From assembly GCF_000020505.1 (NCBI RefSeq), contig NC_011027.1, positions 2,092,001 to 2,156,000 on the forward strand: a DNA stretch of 64,000 bases, in the 5' to 3' direction. Positions 45,815-55,678 of the stretch are shown one piece after another (positions within the stretch are counted from its first letter, which is position 1; the number at the start of each line of letters is the position of its first letter). The DNA is from Chlorobaculum parvum NCIB 8327. GTDB lineage: Bacteria; Bacteroidota; Chlorobiia; Chlorobiales; Chlorobiaceae. A program made the position numbers and the translations under genes. The notes below the pieces were generated by a model that was given only the letters and a program-made list of their open reading frames with translations, was not told the DNA's origin and ran no database searches.

Positions 45815-47134
45815 ATGAAAGCTCATACCCTTGCCATTCCAGCCATGCTTTTTGCAGGCCTTTGCGCGCTGACGCCTTCGGCTCATGCGTACAACCGCGA
45901 CCAGCTCAACCTGCTTCGCAGCAATGTCGAAAAGTGGAATGCCATGCGAGCAGCGCAGCCGGAGCTGCCGATCGACCTCTCGAAAGCCAATCTGGAGGAT
46001 GCCAATCTGGATGGAGCCAATCTTTCAGAGGCCAACCTTTCAAAGGCAGACCTGAGCGGAGCTTCACTTGACCAGGCCAATCTCCGCAAGGCAAACCTGT
46101 CGATGACCTATCTGAAACGAGCCGACCTGAAGAAAGCCGATCTTTCCGAGGCATGGATGGTGAGCGCAAATCTTAGGGATGCATTCCTCAAAGATGCCCG
46201 GCTGTCGAGAGCCAACCTCTCCGGAACAAATCTGCGATGGGCAAAGCTCTGGGATGCCGACCTCGGGCAGGCAAATCTGAAAGACGCCAACCTTTTTGAA
46301 ACCAGTTTCGAAAGAGCAAACCTCAAAGGCACGCTGTTTACCAAGGCCCGGTTTCTTGAAAACGCAGTCATGAACGATGCCAAAGTATCGAACAATACCG
46401 TCATACCGTCCGGAGAACCTGCATCGAGAGGATGGGCAATGCGGCACAACAGCCGCTTCGTCCAGGAGGAGCCGAGCGCACCTGCCGAGTTTGTCCCGCC
46501 GGTTGTTGCACCGCCAGTCATCATTCCGGAAAACCTGCCTAATGGTGCGACCTCGCAGGCCGTTCCAACTCAGCCCGTTCCCGATGTTCGTGAGGTTGAA
46601 GAGTGGAATACGATGAGAGAGAAGCACCCGGAAGCGCCCATCGAGATGAGCGAGGAAAAGCTTGGGGATGCCAATCTCGAAGAGGTTGATCTGAGCAATG
46701 CGAATCTGAAGCAATCGGACTTCGAAAGCGCCGATCTCGACAAAGCCAATCTTGCCGGAGCCAACCTGGCGGGCGGCAATTTCAGCCGTGCAGACATGGA
46801 AAAGGCAAACCTGAAAGGAGCTAATCTTGAAGGTGCAGTGCTGGACCGTGCGTTTATGAAACAGGCCGACTTGTCGAACGCTAATCTCCGAAATGCAAAC
46901 CTGTTCGGCGCCATGCTGTCCGGAGCCAATCTTGACGGCGCTGACCTGACCAATGCCTCGCTGTTCGATGCCAATCTGGAAAAAGCTTCGCTGAAGGGGA
47001 CGAACCTGACCGGAGCAAACCTGATCGGCATCAATCTGACCGGCGCGGCAATCTCGTCCTCGACGCTCACCCCCTCAGGCAAACCGGCCACCCGTAGCTG
47101 GGCAGTACTCAACAACGCAACCTTCACGGAGTAA
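45815..47134 (+). CDS. Exported pentapeptide-repeat protein with internal duplication
   Basis: 439 residues with a signal peptide (MLFAGLCALTPSAHA). There are two blocks of A(D/N)LxxANL pentapeptide repeats (residues ~45-190 and ~280-415), predicted right-handed beta-helices. Each block is introduced by a related segment (VEKWNAMRAAQPELPI; VEEWNTMREKHPEAPI) and closed by a related cap (TVIPSGEPASRGWAM; TLTPSGKPATRSWAV), so the protein arose by duplicating a ~200-residue module. Role unknown; periplasmic. Confidence 0.85.
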   Translation: MKAHTLAIPAMLFAGLCALTPSAHAYNRDQLNLLRSNVEKWNAMRAAQPELPIDLSKANLEDANLDGANLSEANLSKADLSGASLDQANLRKANLSMTYLKRADLKKADLSEAWMVSANLRDAFLKDARLSRANLSGTNLRWAKLWDADLGQANLKDANLFETSFERANLKGTLFTKARFLENAVMNDAKVSNNTVIPSGEPASRGWAMRHNSRFVQEEPSAPAEFVPPVVAPPVIIPENLPNGATSQAVPTQPVPDVREVEEWNTMREKHPEAPIEMSEEKLGDANLEEVDLSNANLKQSDFESADLDKANLAGANLAGGNFSRADMEKANLKGANLEGAVLDRAFMKQADLSNANLRNANLFGAMLSGANLDGADLTNASLFDANLEKASLKGTNLTGANLIGINLTGAAISSSTLTPSGKPATRSWAVLNNATFTE

Positions 47135-47183
47135 CCCGGAGCACAGTCAGCCAAAAGAGACTTAACGGAAAACAACGCGCATC

Positions 47184-47417
47184 ATGGCAAACATTCTTGT
47201 CGCAAGCTATTACAGCCGCTGGGATCTGACTCACCACAAGGGCCGAATCGCGCTGTACGACTCAAGCAACCAGCTTATCGAAAATCATCTGTTCGCCGAT
47301 CCGGCTGAATTCCAGGCCGTGGCCAGCATGCTTCGACATGAAAAACCGCTCTGGTTCGATACCGAAGCAAAACACCTGCGCACCGGCTCAGAGCCGGTAG
47401 GCGAGTGGGAAATGTGA
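47184..47417 (+). CDS. Small hypothetical protein
   Basis: 77 residues, MANILVASYYSRWDLTHHKG onward, no membrane segment or recognised motif. Codon use and composition match the surroundings. It is 50 bp after the pentapeptide-repeat gene on the same strand, so cotranscription is plausible. Function not recognised. Confidence 0.55.
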   Translation: MANILVASYYSRWDLTHHKGRIALYDSSNQLIENHLFADPAEFQAVASMLRHEKPLWFDTEAKHLRTGSEPVGEWEM

Positions 47418-47439
47418 CCGACAGCGAAGTACGCAGCAG

Positions 47440-47718
47440 CTAATTGGGGAAACGCTTTCTGTAGAGAAACTGCTGCAGGGGGTGGGCTCTACTGAGATTG
47501 GGGTCATTAACCGGCAGAGTGTGCTTCTTGCCCGTTCTGGTAACAACTTCTATGGTACCATCATTGTTGACCGAAGAGACTTTCCAGTACTTGTCAACCA
47601 CATAGTGGTAATGCTCTCCGTGCTCGAGCGCATAAACCTGCCTGGCCCTCGGTCCCGGCGATACCGAGCTTTTGGGTTTGTGATAAACAATGGGATCACC
47701 GACTCTGAACTGAGACAT
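47440..47718 (-). CDS. Small conserved hypothetical protein
   Basis: 92 residues, starting MSQFRVGDPIVYHKPK with a strong ribosome-binding site (AAGGAGG). The sequence reads like an SH3/Tudor-type barrel (VGDPIVY ... YWKVSSVNNDGTIEVVTRTGKKHTL) followed by a basic tail, a form seen in small nucleic-acid or stress proteins. Convergent with the preceding gene; function not recognised. Confidence 0.65.
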   Translation of the reverse strand: MSQFRVGDPIVYHKPKSSVSPGPRARQVYALEHGEHYHYVVDKYWKVSSVNNDGTIEVVTRTGKKHTLPVNDPNLSRAHPLQQFLYRKRFPN

Positions 47719-47872
47719 TACGCCCTCCTTTCTTACCGTTACAAACTTCGGGCTTAACGATTATTAAAAAAGTTGTACCGTTGATTGTATAAAAAAAATT
47801 GCAATTATACCACCCTTTGTCCAGAACAAACTTTTCAACCAACGTCGTAATCTGCTCTTTACGGCCAATCCA

Positions 47873-49057
47873 TCAATTGACAGACTCCCTGAAACTGATC
47901 ACAAGCCGGTCAGCCTCGCGCCGAGCCCCGGTGGTTTTCAGGGTTGCCAGTGACTGGGGAAGCACCATGTTTCGGCGGTGGTTGCCGATCCTGATGTTCA
48001 GTTCATCGCCGCTTTTGCTTAACTGAACCTCTTCGTCGGGAACCCCTGGCAAGAGCAGTTCAAGTTCGAAGCCGCCTTCTGTCTGGTGGATCTGATAGGG
48101 GTTGCGGGTGTAATAGACCTGTGATGGATCTTCGTCACCATACAGCATATCCTTGAGCTTTTCGAGCGTTTCGAGACCGCAGATTTCACGGGAATACAGC
48201 GGCACCTCCTTGACCGGGAGCGGACTGAAGCTGTCGATAATTTCCTGGCGGTAAAGCTTCTGATTCTCTTTCCAGTACTGAAAATAGGGGTCGGTCACCT
48301 CATCTGGAATGATGCGATTGGCCACCACCATGTCGATCGAGATGTTGTACAGACTGAGATAGGCCTGTGCGCGAAGCGACTCCTTGATAACCATCTTCTC
48401 AGGGTTGGTAACCAGCCGCACCGAAGTGACGCTGTGGTCGGTCAGAATTCTGCCGAGCGCCTCGATCTGCTCATAGAACTCGAAAGGCAGATCCATCATC
48501 TCCTTGTCGGGAAGCGAAAAGCCGGCAATCGGCCTGAAAATCGGCTCGACGATCGGACGCAGGTACACAGCCATTTTTTCGAGCGGCTTGTACAATCGCC
48601 TCATGTACCAACCGCCGACCTCCGGAATACTCAGCAGCCTCAGCGCAGTACCGGTCGGAGCCGAATCGATGATCAGCACATCGTAATGCCCCTCCTTGTG
48701 ATGACGGAATACCCTGACCAGGCCAAAAATCTCGTCCATGCCTGGCAAAATGGCAAGCTCTTCGGCCTGCACGCCTTCGAGACCCCTGGCCTGCAGCACC
48801 TCGGTCATGTACCGCTTGACGCTGCCCCAGTTCTGCTCAAGCTCTTCAAGCACATCCAGCTCCGCGCCCCAGAGGTTCTCACAGACCTTCCGCGGCTCAT
48901 GCCCGAGAGGCATATCGAAACTGTCCGCAAGTGAATGGGCAGGGTCTGTACTCAATACAAGGGTTTTGTACCCGAGTTCGGCGCAGCGCAACCCGGTGGC
49001 CGCAGCCGTCGAAGTTTTGCCGACACCACCTTTTCCCGTCATCAAAATCAGTCGCAT
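47873..49057 (-). CDS. ArsA/GET3-family ATPase with C-terminal Hsp20-like domain
   Basis: 394 residues, opening [24 protein letters not shown] with the deviant Walker A (P-loop K-G-G-V-G-K-T), then [11 protein letters not shown] and [13 protein letters not shown] switch motifs. The last ~90 residues ([28 protein letters not shown]) form an alpha-crystallin-like domain. There is only one ATPase domain and no arsenic operon nearby, so arsenite export is unlikely. Such chimeric ArsA proteins occur in several copies in green sulfur bacteria and may target membrane or chlorosome proteins; that role is speculative. Confidence 0.85.
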   Translation of the reverse strand: MRLILMTGKGGVGKTSTAAATGLRCAELGYKTLVLSTDPAHSLADSFDMPLGHEPRKVCENLWGAELDVLEELEQNWGSVKRYMTEVLQARGLEGVQAEELAILPGMDEIFGLVRVFRHHKEGHYDVLIIDSAPTGTALRLLSIPEVGGWYMRRLYKPLEKMAVYLRPIVEPIFRPIAGFSLPDKEMMDLPFEFYEQIEALGRILTDHSVTSVRLVTNPEKMVIKESLRAQAYLSLYNISIDMVVANRIIPDEVTDPYFQYWKENQKLYRQEIIDSFSPLPVKEVPLYSREICGLETLEKLKDMLYGDEDPSQVYYTRNPYQIHQTEGGFELELLLPGVPDEEVQLSKSGDELNIRIGNHRRNMVLPQSLATLKTTGARREADRLVISFRESVN

Positions 49058-49153
49058 AAATCCCCCTTATATTCGTTTATCTACGCCCGTAGGAAAAACA
49101 TTGGTCAGGGGGAAAAAGTTTGCGTCATTAAGGCAGCACTTTGGCTCGCTAGA

Positions 49154-49813
49154 TCAGTACAACTGTGCGTCTGTTTTGCGCAGAATCATCGCATATTCGT
49201 TCTGATCGGTCATTGGCTTTCTCTTTACCGAAAGGCTCCACTCCGCGTTTAACCACTCACCGGTACCGGTCTTGAAACGTGAATAGAACATAAGCACCGA
49301 ATCCTGAGAATTCTGGCGTTCAAGCGCCATTTTGAATTGGACATAATCCTCGGGATGAATAATATCGGAAAGCGGCACGGAGGCCAGAGCGCCCAGCTCA
49401 TAACCAAGGAATTTTTCAATCGAGCTGCTCAGATCAACAATCTTCTCCTCATCATCAAGCACGGCATAGGCCTCGATGGCCGGTTTGAGGCGCTCTTCGA
49501 AACGCCCGATATGCACACGAACCTGCCGAAGAAGATTGTCGATATCCATCCGATAACGTGAAATAGCAAGTGCGTCACTTATAGGACTTGACTGCTCTCC
49601 GACGGCATGGCCAGTAAGAATCCAGTCTACATCGGCACCATCCTTTTCGAGCCGCTCGATCATCTTTTTCCCCGGCTGACACTTCCCTTTGAGATAGGGT
49701 GTCATCTGCGCAGGGTATTTAATACCAACAGCCCGACAAAATGCGTTTACTGAACCATGTTTTTTCAGAATGTAATTTCTGAGACGGTGATGGAACCCAC
49801 TTTGTGTTGTCAT
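49154..49813 (-). CDS. HTH-PAS sensor/regulator
   Basis: 219 residues from MTTQSGFHHRLRNYI. An N-terminal XRE/CI-repressor-like helix-turn-helix (HGSVNAFCRAVGIKYPAQMTPYLKGK..., ~15-45) is followed by a linker and a PAS domain (~100-215) with SSSIEKFLGYELGALASVPLSDIIHPEDYVQF. Soluble, one-component regulator combining DNA binding and ligand or redox sensing. The neighbouring targets are not evident. A frame extension to 49867 is not used. Confidence 0.75.
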   Translation of the reverse strand: MTTQSGFHHRLRNYILKKHGSVNAFCRAVGIKYPAQMTPYLKGKCQPGKKMIERLEKDGADVDWILTGHAVGEQSSPISDALAISRYRMDIDNLLRQVRVHIGRFEERLKPAIEAYAVLDDEEKIVDLSSSIEKFLGYELGALASVPLSDIIHPEDYVQFKMALERQNSQDSVLMFYSRFKTGTGEWLNAEWSLSVKRKPMTDQNEYAMILRKTDAQLY

Positions 49814-50327
49814 GATCGTCAGAGAATATTGTCCGTTAATCGTTATCGAATAGAACGACAGGCTCAAAAGCTACTAAGTGCCACCTGTCAAAACGCCGCA
49901 TGCGGAATCACAAAGGATATGAGCCTATACCTGGAACCGGCAAATACCTCCGATCTCATCCTTTTGCGGAAACAGTGAAAAGATGAAGAATAGCATCCAA
50001 ACAAGAACCTTGCCCATAGCAGACCGAAAAAATTCACGACACCCTCTTCAAAGCATAGCACTGAGGCGATACTACACCTCTATATACTTGGAGCTAAAGT
50101 GCAGGACTCAAATAAAAACAGACCAATCTGTGGCTTCCGACACAAGCCCTATACTAATATACATACAAATATATAAAACCAAACAATAAAATTGCTATAA
50201 CGAGTGAAAGCGCCTATAGAGGCGCTTTCAGCGTATTATTTGACCATCCGACACAGTACCCCCAAAATGTATAGAACCACTAATTAAATGAAAGAAAAGA
50301 AGATATCGCCGAACGGGGTACAAGCCG
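49814..50327. other. Gene-poor AT-rich gap with a hairpin
   Basis: About 510 bp without a supportable gene. A rightward frame (49983-50189, 68 residues) is AT-rich, basic and without ribosome-binding site or family features. The composition falls well below the GC of flanking genes around 50080-50200. At 50205-50230 a perfect 10-bp stem TGAAAGCGCC / GGCGCTTTCA may end transcription from kup, though no T-run follows. Confidence 0.5.
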
Positions 50328-52241
50328 TCAAATCTGCACCTGCATACCGATTTCGATCACCTGGCCGGAAGGCAGATCATAGTAGGCCGTGGCACTCAAC
50401 GCATTGCGCGACATGAGGGTAAACAGCTTTTTCCGCCAAAGGCTCATTTTCGATTTGATTCCGGTGACGATCTTTTCCCGGTTAAGGAAAAAACTGATCG
50501 CATCGGCCTTGAACTGCATTCCCTGCTGGTTGGCGAGGGAAAGCACCTGACGGATGTTGGGGTATTCCATGTACCCATATCGGGCGATAACCTTGTACAG
50601 GCCGTAGTTCAGCTGCACGACCTCGACTTTTTTGCTGTTCGGCACGCGGGGAACCCGCTCGGTGGAAAAATGCAAAAGGCAGACCTCTGAATGCAGAACC
50701 CTGTTGTGACGCAGGTTATGCAACAGCGCGATCGGCACCACATCAGGATTGGCCGTCAGATAGACCGCCTGCCCCTTCACGCGCTGCGGTTGCTGCAAAG
50801 CGAGGCTCTCGATGAATTCACTGACCGTAAGCGTACGATCATCGATCTGCTTGAGCAAGAGCTTCCGCCCCTGTTTCCAGGTAATCATCAAGGTAAAAAG
50901 CGCCAGACCGATCACAAGCGGAAACCAGGCCCCGTGAAACAGCTTGCTGACACTTGCGCCAAAAAACGCCAGGTCAATCACCATAAACAAGCCCATCAAC
51001 AGGTTGAGTATAAAAGGATTCCAGTTCCAGAGATCACGGGCAACATAGTAAAACAGCACCGCTGAAATCAGCATGGTTGCCGTCACGGCAACGCCGTATG
51101 CCGATGCCAGACGGCTCGAAGAACCGAACCCCGCAACCAGCGCGATCGTCGAAAACATAAGCGCCCAGTTGGCCGCCGGAACGTAAATCTGACCGATGTG
51201 GCTCGCCGAAGTGTGCCGCACGGTCAGACGGGGGATGTAGCCAAGCTGAATGCCCTGCTGGGTCAGGGAAAACACACCAGTGATGAGCGCCTGGGAAGCG
51301 ATGATGGTCGCCAACGTCGCGAGAATGACCATGGGAATGACCCCCCATGACGGCACCAGGGCATAAAACGGGTTCCATGACTTTGACGGCTCGGACAGCA
51401 GCACCGCCCCCTGGCCGAAATAGTTCAGCAACAGAGCCGGCAGCACCAAGAGGCTCCAGGTCAAGCGGATCGGCCGCCGTCCAAAATGGCCCATGTCGGC
51501 ATACAGCGCCTCTGCACCGGTCACAGCCAGAAAGACCGCGCCAAGCACCAGAAAGCCCTGGCCATGATTGTGCAGGAGAAACTCAATGCCGTACCAGGGA
51601 TAGACCGCCTTGAGAATGGCGGGATACTTGACGACCTCAACCAGCCCGAAAAGCCCGATCGAGGTGAACCAGATCAGGATGATCGGCCCGAAAAAAGCAC
51701 CCACCTTGGCCGTACCGTTATGCTGAAACAGAAACAGTCCTGCCAGAATGGCGATCGTCATGGGAATCACCAGAAAAGTCAGATTGGGCGCGATGAGCTG
51801 GATCCCTTCAACGGCACTGAGCACGGAGACCGACGGGGTAATCATACCGTCACCGTAGAGCAACGCCGCGCCGAACAGCCCGATACCCACAAGGAACCAC
51901 CGTTCGCTCTTGTTCTTCTTGCTGTGGGAAATGATGAGGGAGGTCAGGGCAAGGATGCCACCTTCACCCTCGTTATCGGCCTTCATGATGAAGGTCAGGT
52001 ATTTGAGCGTAACGATAAGCAGGATCGCCCAGATCAACAGAGAAAGCACGCCGAGCACATTCAGGGTGGTCACGGGAATACTGTACTCTCCGTGAAAACA
52101 CTCCCTGATGGCATACAGCGGGCTGGTGCCGATATCACCGAACACCACGCCGAGCGCAGCAAGCGATAAAGCGGCAAAATGCTTGAAATCGGAACGGCCT
52201 GATTGCGAGGAAGGCAGGGAATCTTCGGATGAGATTGACAT
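50328..52241 (-). CDS. kup: Kup-family potassium uptake protein (copy 1)
   Basis: 637-residue K+/H+ symporter with about 12 transmembrane helices in residues ~20-440 and a ~190-residue soluble C-terminal domain. Family signatures: ALGVVFGDIGTSPLYAIRECFHG, KADNEGEGGILALTSL, FLAVTGAEALYADMGHFGRRPIRL, QALITGVFSLTQQGIQLG. A tandem paralogue lies directly upstream, 64 bp away; the copies are highly similar throughout and their 3' ends are nearly identical. Confidence 0.95.
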   Translation of the reverse strand: MSISSEDSLPSSQSGRSDFKHFAALSLAALGVVFGDIGTSPLYAIRECFHGEYSIPVTTLNVLGVLSLLIWAILLIVTLKYLTFIMKADNEGEGGILALTSLIISHSKKNKSERWFLVGIGLFGAALLYGDGMITPSVSVLSAVEGIQLIAPNLTFLVIPMTIAILAGLFLFQHNGTAKVGAFFGPIILIWFTSIGLFGLVEVVKYPAILKAVYPWYGIEFLLHNHGQGFLVLGAVFLAVTGAEALYADMGHFGRRPIRLTWSLLVLPALLLNYFGQGAVLLSEPSKSWNPFYALVPSWGVIPMVILATLATIIASQALITGVFSLTQQGIQLGYIPRLTVRHTSASHIGQIYVPAANWALMFSTIALVAGFGSSSRLASAYGVAVTATMLISAVLFYYVARDLWNWNPFILNLLMGLFMVIDLAFFGASVSKLFHGAWFPLVIGLALFTLMITWKQGRKLLLKQIDDRTLTVSEFIESLALQQPQRVKGQAVYLTANPDVVPIALLHNLRHNRVLHSEVCLLHFSTERVPRVPNSKKVEVVQLNYGLYKVIARYGYMEYPNIRQVLSLANQQGMQFKADAISFFLNREKIVTGIKSKMSLWRKKLFTLMSRNALSATAYYDLPSGQVIEIGMQVQI

Positions 52242-52305
52242 AGCTCAGAAAAATCTCGTTACGCAAGCCTTTTCGGTTTGGAAAAACAGCTCAAAAAAGA
52301 ACCCG

Positions 52306-54219
52306 TCAAATCTGCACCTGTACACCGATTTCGATCACCTGACCGGAAGGCAGATCATAGTAAGCCGTCGCGCTCAACGCATTGCGACTCATAAGGGCAA
52401 ACAGTTTTTTCCGCCAGACGCTCATCTTCGACTTGATTCCCGTCACGATCTTTTCACGGTTGAGGAAGAAGCTGATGGCCTCAATCTTGAAGTGCATTCC
52501 CTGCTGGTTCGCCAGTGCAAGCACCTGCCGGATATTGGGATACTCCATAAAGCCGTAACGAGCGGTAATCTTGTACAACCCGTAATTGAGCTGAACAACC
52601 TCCACCTTTTTGCTGTTCGGCACCCTCGGCACTCGCTCGGTGGAAAAGTGCAGGAGCCCGACTTCGGAGTGCAGAATCTTGTTATGACGCATGTTATGCA
52701 ACAGGGCCATCGGCACCACGTCCGGGTTGGCCGTCAGGTAAATCGCCTGCCCCTTGATGCGCTGCGGCTGCTGCAATGAGAGACTTTCGACAAATTCGCT
52801 GACCGTGAGCGTGCGTTCATTGATCTGCTTGTACAGCAATTTCCGTCCCTGCTTCCAGGTCATCATAAGCATGAACAGGCTCAGACCCATCACAAGCGGG
52901 AACCATGCGCCATGAAACAGTTTGCTCATGCTGGCGCTGAAAAACGAGAGATCGATCACCAGAAACATCACCAGCAGACCGAACGAGGCAAACGGGTTCC
53001 ACTTCCACATGTGCCTTGAGACGAAGAAGAACAGAATGGTCGAAATCAGCATCGTGGTGGTCATCGAAGCACCGTACGCAGCTGCCAGCCGGCTCGAAGA
53101 GCCAAAGCCGAGTACGAGGCTGATCGTGGCGACCATCAGCCCCCAGTTAGCCGCCGGAACGTAGATCTGACCGATATGGCTGGCCGAGGTATGCCGGATC
53201 GTCAGACGCGGTAGGTAACCGAGCTGGATAGCCTGTTGGGTCAGCGAGTAAAGACCGGTAATCAGCGCCTGCGATGCAATGACCGTTGCAACCGTCGCCA
53301 GCAACACCATCGGAATCAGGGCCCACGACGGCACGAGCGCATAAAAAGGGTGGTGCGATACCGAAGGATCCGCGAGAAGCAAAGCTCCCTGACCGAAATA
53401 GTTAAGCAGCAGAGCCGGCAGGACGAAGATTGCCCAGGTCAGGCGAATCGGACGCCTTCCGAAATGGCCCATATCGGCATACAGCGCCTCTGCGCCGGTC
53501 ACGGCAAGAAAGACCGCGCCGAGCACCATGAAACCATGGATCTGGTTGTTCATCAGAAACGAAATGCCATGCCAAGGGAAGAAGGCCCGAAAGATTTGCG
53601 GATACTGGAAGATCTGAACCAACCCGAGCACAGCAAGCGATGCGAACCAGAGCAGAATAATGGGACCGAACAACGCCCCGAGCCGTGCCGTACCGTGATG
53701 CTGAAAAAGAAACAGGCCTGCAAGAATGGCGACCGTCACCGGAATAACCAGGTTCGATGAGGCCGGAGCGATCACCTGAAGTCCCTCGACGGCGCTGAGC
53801 ACCGAAATTGCCGGCGTAATCATCGCCTCACCGCACAGTACCGACGCGCCAAAAAGCCCGATCCCCACAAGGAACCAGCGTTCGCTCTTGTTCTTCTTGC
53901 TGTGGGAAATAATGAGGGAGGTCAGGGCAAGAATGCCGCCCTCGCCTTCGTTATCGGCCTTCATGATGAAGGTGAGATACTTGAGGGTAACGATCAGAAG
54001 CAACGACCAGACCAGCAGCGAAAGCACGCCGAGCACATTCTGCTCGGTCACCGGAATACTGTACTCACCATGGAAGCATTCGCGGATCGCATAGAGCGGA
54101 CTGGTACCGATATCGCCAAACACCACACCCAGTGCGGCCAGTGACAACGTGGCAAGATGCTTGAAATCAGATTTGCCGGAGGGGGAGGATAAATGGGAAT
54201 CTTCGGATGTTGCTGACAT
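52306..54219 (-). CDS. kup: Kup-family potassium uptake protein (copy 2)
   Basis: 637 residues from MSATSEDSHLSSP; an upstream in-frame Met at 54258 is not used. The same 12-helix architecture and signatures as copy 1. Differences concentrate in the N-terminus, in the loop after helix 3 (CGEAMITPAISV versus YGDGMITPSVSV in copy 1), and in mid-protein helices, consistent with diverged roles. Tandem duplication of an ancestral gene. Confidence 0.95.
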   Translation of the reverse strand: MSATSEDSHLSSPSGKSDFKHLATLSLAALGVVFGDIGTSPLYAIRECFHGEYSIPVTEQNVLGVLSLLVWSLLLIVTLKYLTFIMKADNEGEGGILALTSLIISHSKKNKSERWFLVGIGLFGASVLCGEAMITPAISVLSAVEGLQVIAPASSNLVIPVTVAILAGLFLFQHHGTARLGALFGPIILLWFASLAVLGLVQIFQYPQIFRAFFPWHGISFLMNNQIHGFMVLGAVFLAVTGAEALYADMGHFGRRPIRLTWAIFVLPALLLNYFGQGALLLADPSVSHHPFYALVPSWALIPMVLLATVATVIASQALITGLYSLTQQAIQLGYLPRLTIRHTSASHIGQIYVPAANWGLMVATISLVLGFGSSSRLAAAYGASMTTTMLISTILFFFVSRHMWKWNPFASFGLLVMFLVIDLSFFSASMSKLFHGAWFPLVMGLSLFMLMMTWKQGRKLLYKQINERTLTVSEFVESLSLQQPQRIKGQAIYLTANPDVVPMALLHNMRHNKILHSEVGLLHFSTERVPRVPNSKKVEVVQLNYGLYKITARYGFMEYPNIRQVLALANQQGMHFKIEAISFFLNREKIVTGIKSKMSVWRKKLFALMSRNALSATAYYDLPSGQVIEIGVQVQI

Positions 54220-54432
54220 AGAGCAGAAATGTCTTGTTACCGCAAGCCAGTTCAACACACGGTGCGGCCGTATACTGCCTTGTTATCTAAAGTACATAAC
54301 CCGGCCGATATGAATGAGCAGTGTTGCAATGCACATTGGCTGCGGAATACTAATCCAAACCGAGGAATATACACAATACTCCTCAATTGCAAACCGGGAC
54401 CTCCGGGGCCGCATCAACGGCCAATCTCCGGC

Positions 54433-55395
54433 TCAATGCTCCGGTGCGATCAGCTCTTCAAGTACCGTGACGGCCAGCGAATCCCCCAGCTCCGCCGCCC
54501 TCGTCAGGTCGGCAATCGCTCCCAGGCGATCACCGGCAACTTTCCTGACCACCCCACGGTTGTACCAGCCTGTCGCATCATCCGGAAAAGCCTCCACAAC
54601 CCGGTCCAGATCGCTTAACGCTCCGGCATGATCACCAAGCGTGAGTCGGGCAAAAGCGCGGTTGTTTCGGGCTGCAACCATCTCGGGATCGAGCACCAGC
54701 ACCTTCGTGTAATCCTCAACCGCACCCTGAACATCATCCTTGGAAACACGCGCATTGCCCCGGTTATACCAGGCGACCGTGTAACGCGGATCGATCCTCA
54801 CCGCAAGCGTGAAATCCCCGATCGATCCATCCAGATCGCCATCCAGACCTCTGGCAAGTCCCCGATTATTGTACGCTCCGGCGAGCACCGGATCAAGATC
54901 GATGGCACTGCTGAAATCGGCGATAGCTCCCCGGTAATTGCTCATGGACATGCGCACCGCACCGCGGTTGTTATACAATTGTGCCATCTTCGGTTCGATG
55001 GCAATGGCAAGGGAGATATCCACAAGCGCTTCTGCATACCGACCGAGCGCTGCTCTGGTAAAACCGCGATTGTTATACGCCTCGAATGAGCGGGGCTTTC
55101 GTTGAATTGTCTGCGTATAATCGTCAATCGCGCCGTTCAGATCGCCGATAACGCTGCGAGCAAGACCGCGATTGTAATAAGCCTCCGCATTGTTCGGGCT
55201 GAGCCGTAATGCCTGGGAAAACAACTCGATCGCACCATCATAATCCCCACGCTGGCCAATCTCGATACCGCGATCAACCAGCTCTTCGGCAGAAGTGCCA
55301 GCCATCGCCGTCTGCACAAAGCAGAGAAGGCAGATCGTCAACACCACGACGCCCTGCACAAAGCCGCTGCAACGCATTGCTCGATAGGTTCTCAC
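54433..55395 (-). CDS. Exported TPR-repeat protein
   Basis: 320 residues. A signal peptide (FVQGVVVLTICLLCFVQTAMA) precedes about eight tetratricopeptide repeats of 34 residues (for example AEAYYNRGLARSVIGDLNGAI), filling the rest of the protein. A GTG start at 55395 is preferred because GGAGAG sits nine bases upstream; ATG 55377 is possible. Likely periplasmic scaffold; partners unknown. Confidence 0.8.
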   Translation of the reverse strand: MRTYRAMRCSGFVQGVVVLTICLLCFVQTAMAGTSAEELVDRGIEIGQRGDYDGAIELFSQALRLSPNNAEAYYNRGLARSVIGDLNGAIDDYTQTIQRKPRSFEAYNNRGFTRAALGRYAEALVDISLAIAIEPKMAQLYNNRGAVRMSMSNYRGAIADFSSAIDLDPVLAGAYNNRGLARGLDGDLDGSIGDFTLAVRIDPRYTVAWYNRGNARVSKDDVQGAVEDYTKVLVLDPEMVAARNNRAFARLTLGDHAGALSDLDRVVEAFPDDATGWYNRGVVRKVAGDRLGAIADLTRAAELGDSLAVTVLEELIAPEH

Positions 55396-55678
55396 TTGCC
55401 AATACTCTCCAGAAATAGTTGATCATCTCCCCACCGTTTATTAACCGAATCGAAAGCCTAAACACTTCCCTGAAGCTACCAGGCAAGGCCAATATGATGG
55501 CAACACCGGCAAGCTGATAGCTGACGATTTCGTTTTTGAAAATCTTTTTCTTATAATTGAGGATGTGCTTCAAAAATAAAAGCTAACCGGCGCACTACCA
55601 GAAACATTTATTCAGTACGAAAAAAGGCTCCATGCACAACCATCGAAGGGGTAGCTGCGCAATAACCGGGATACGATT

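Noticed and set aside
47873-49057. Arsenite efflux ATPase function
   Set aside because: No arsB/arsR/arsC nearby, a single ATPase domain, and an Hsp20-like C-terminus point away from arsenic resistance.
49983-50189. 68-residue frame in the AT-rich gap
   Set aside because: No ribosome-binding site, biased basic/polar composition, no family resemblance.
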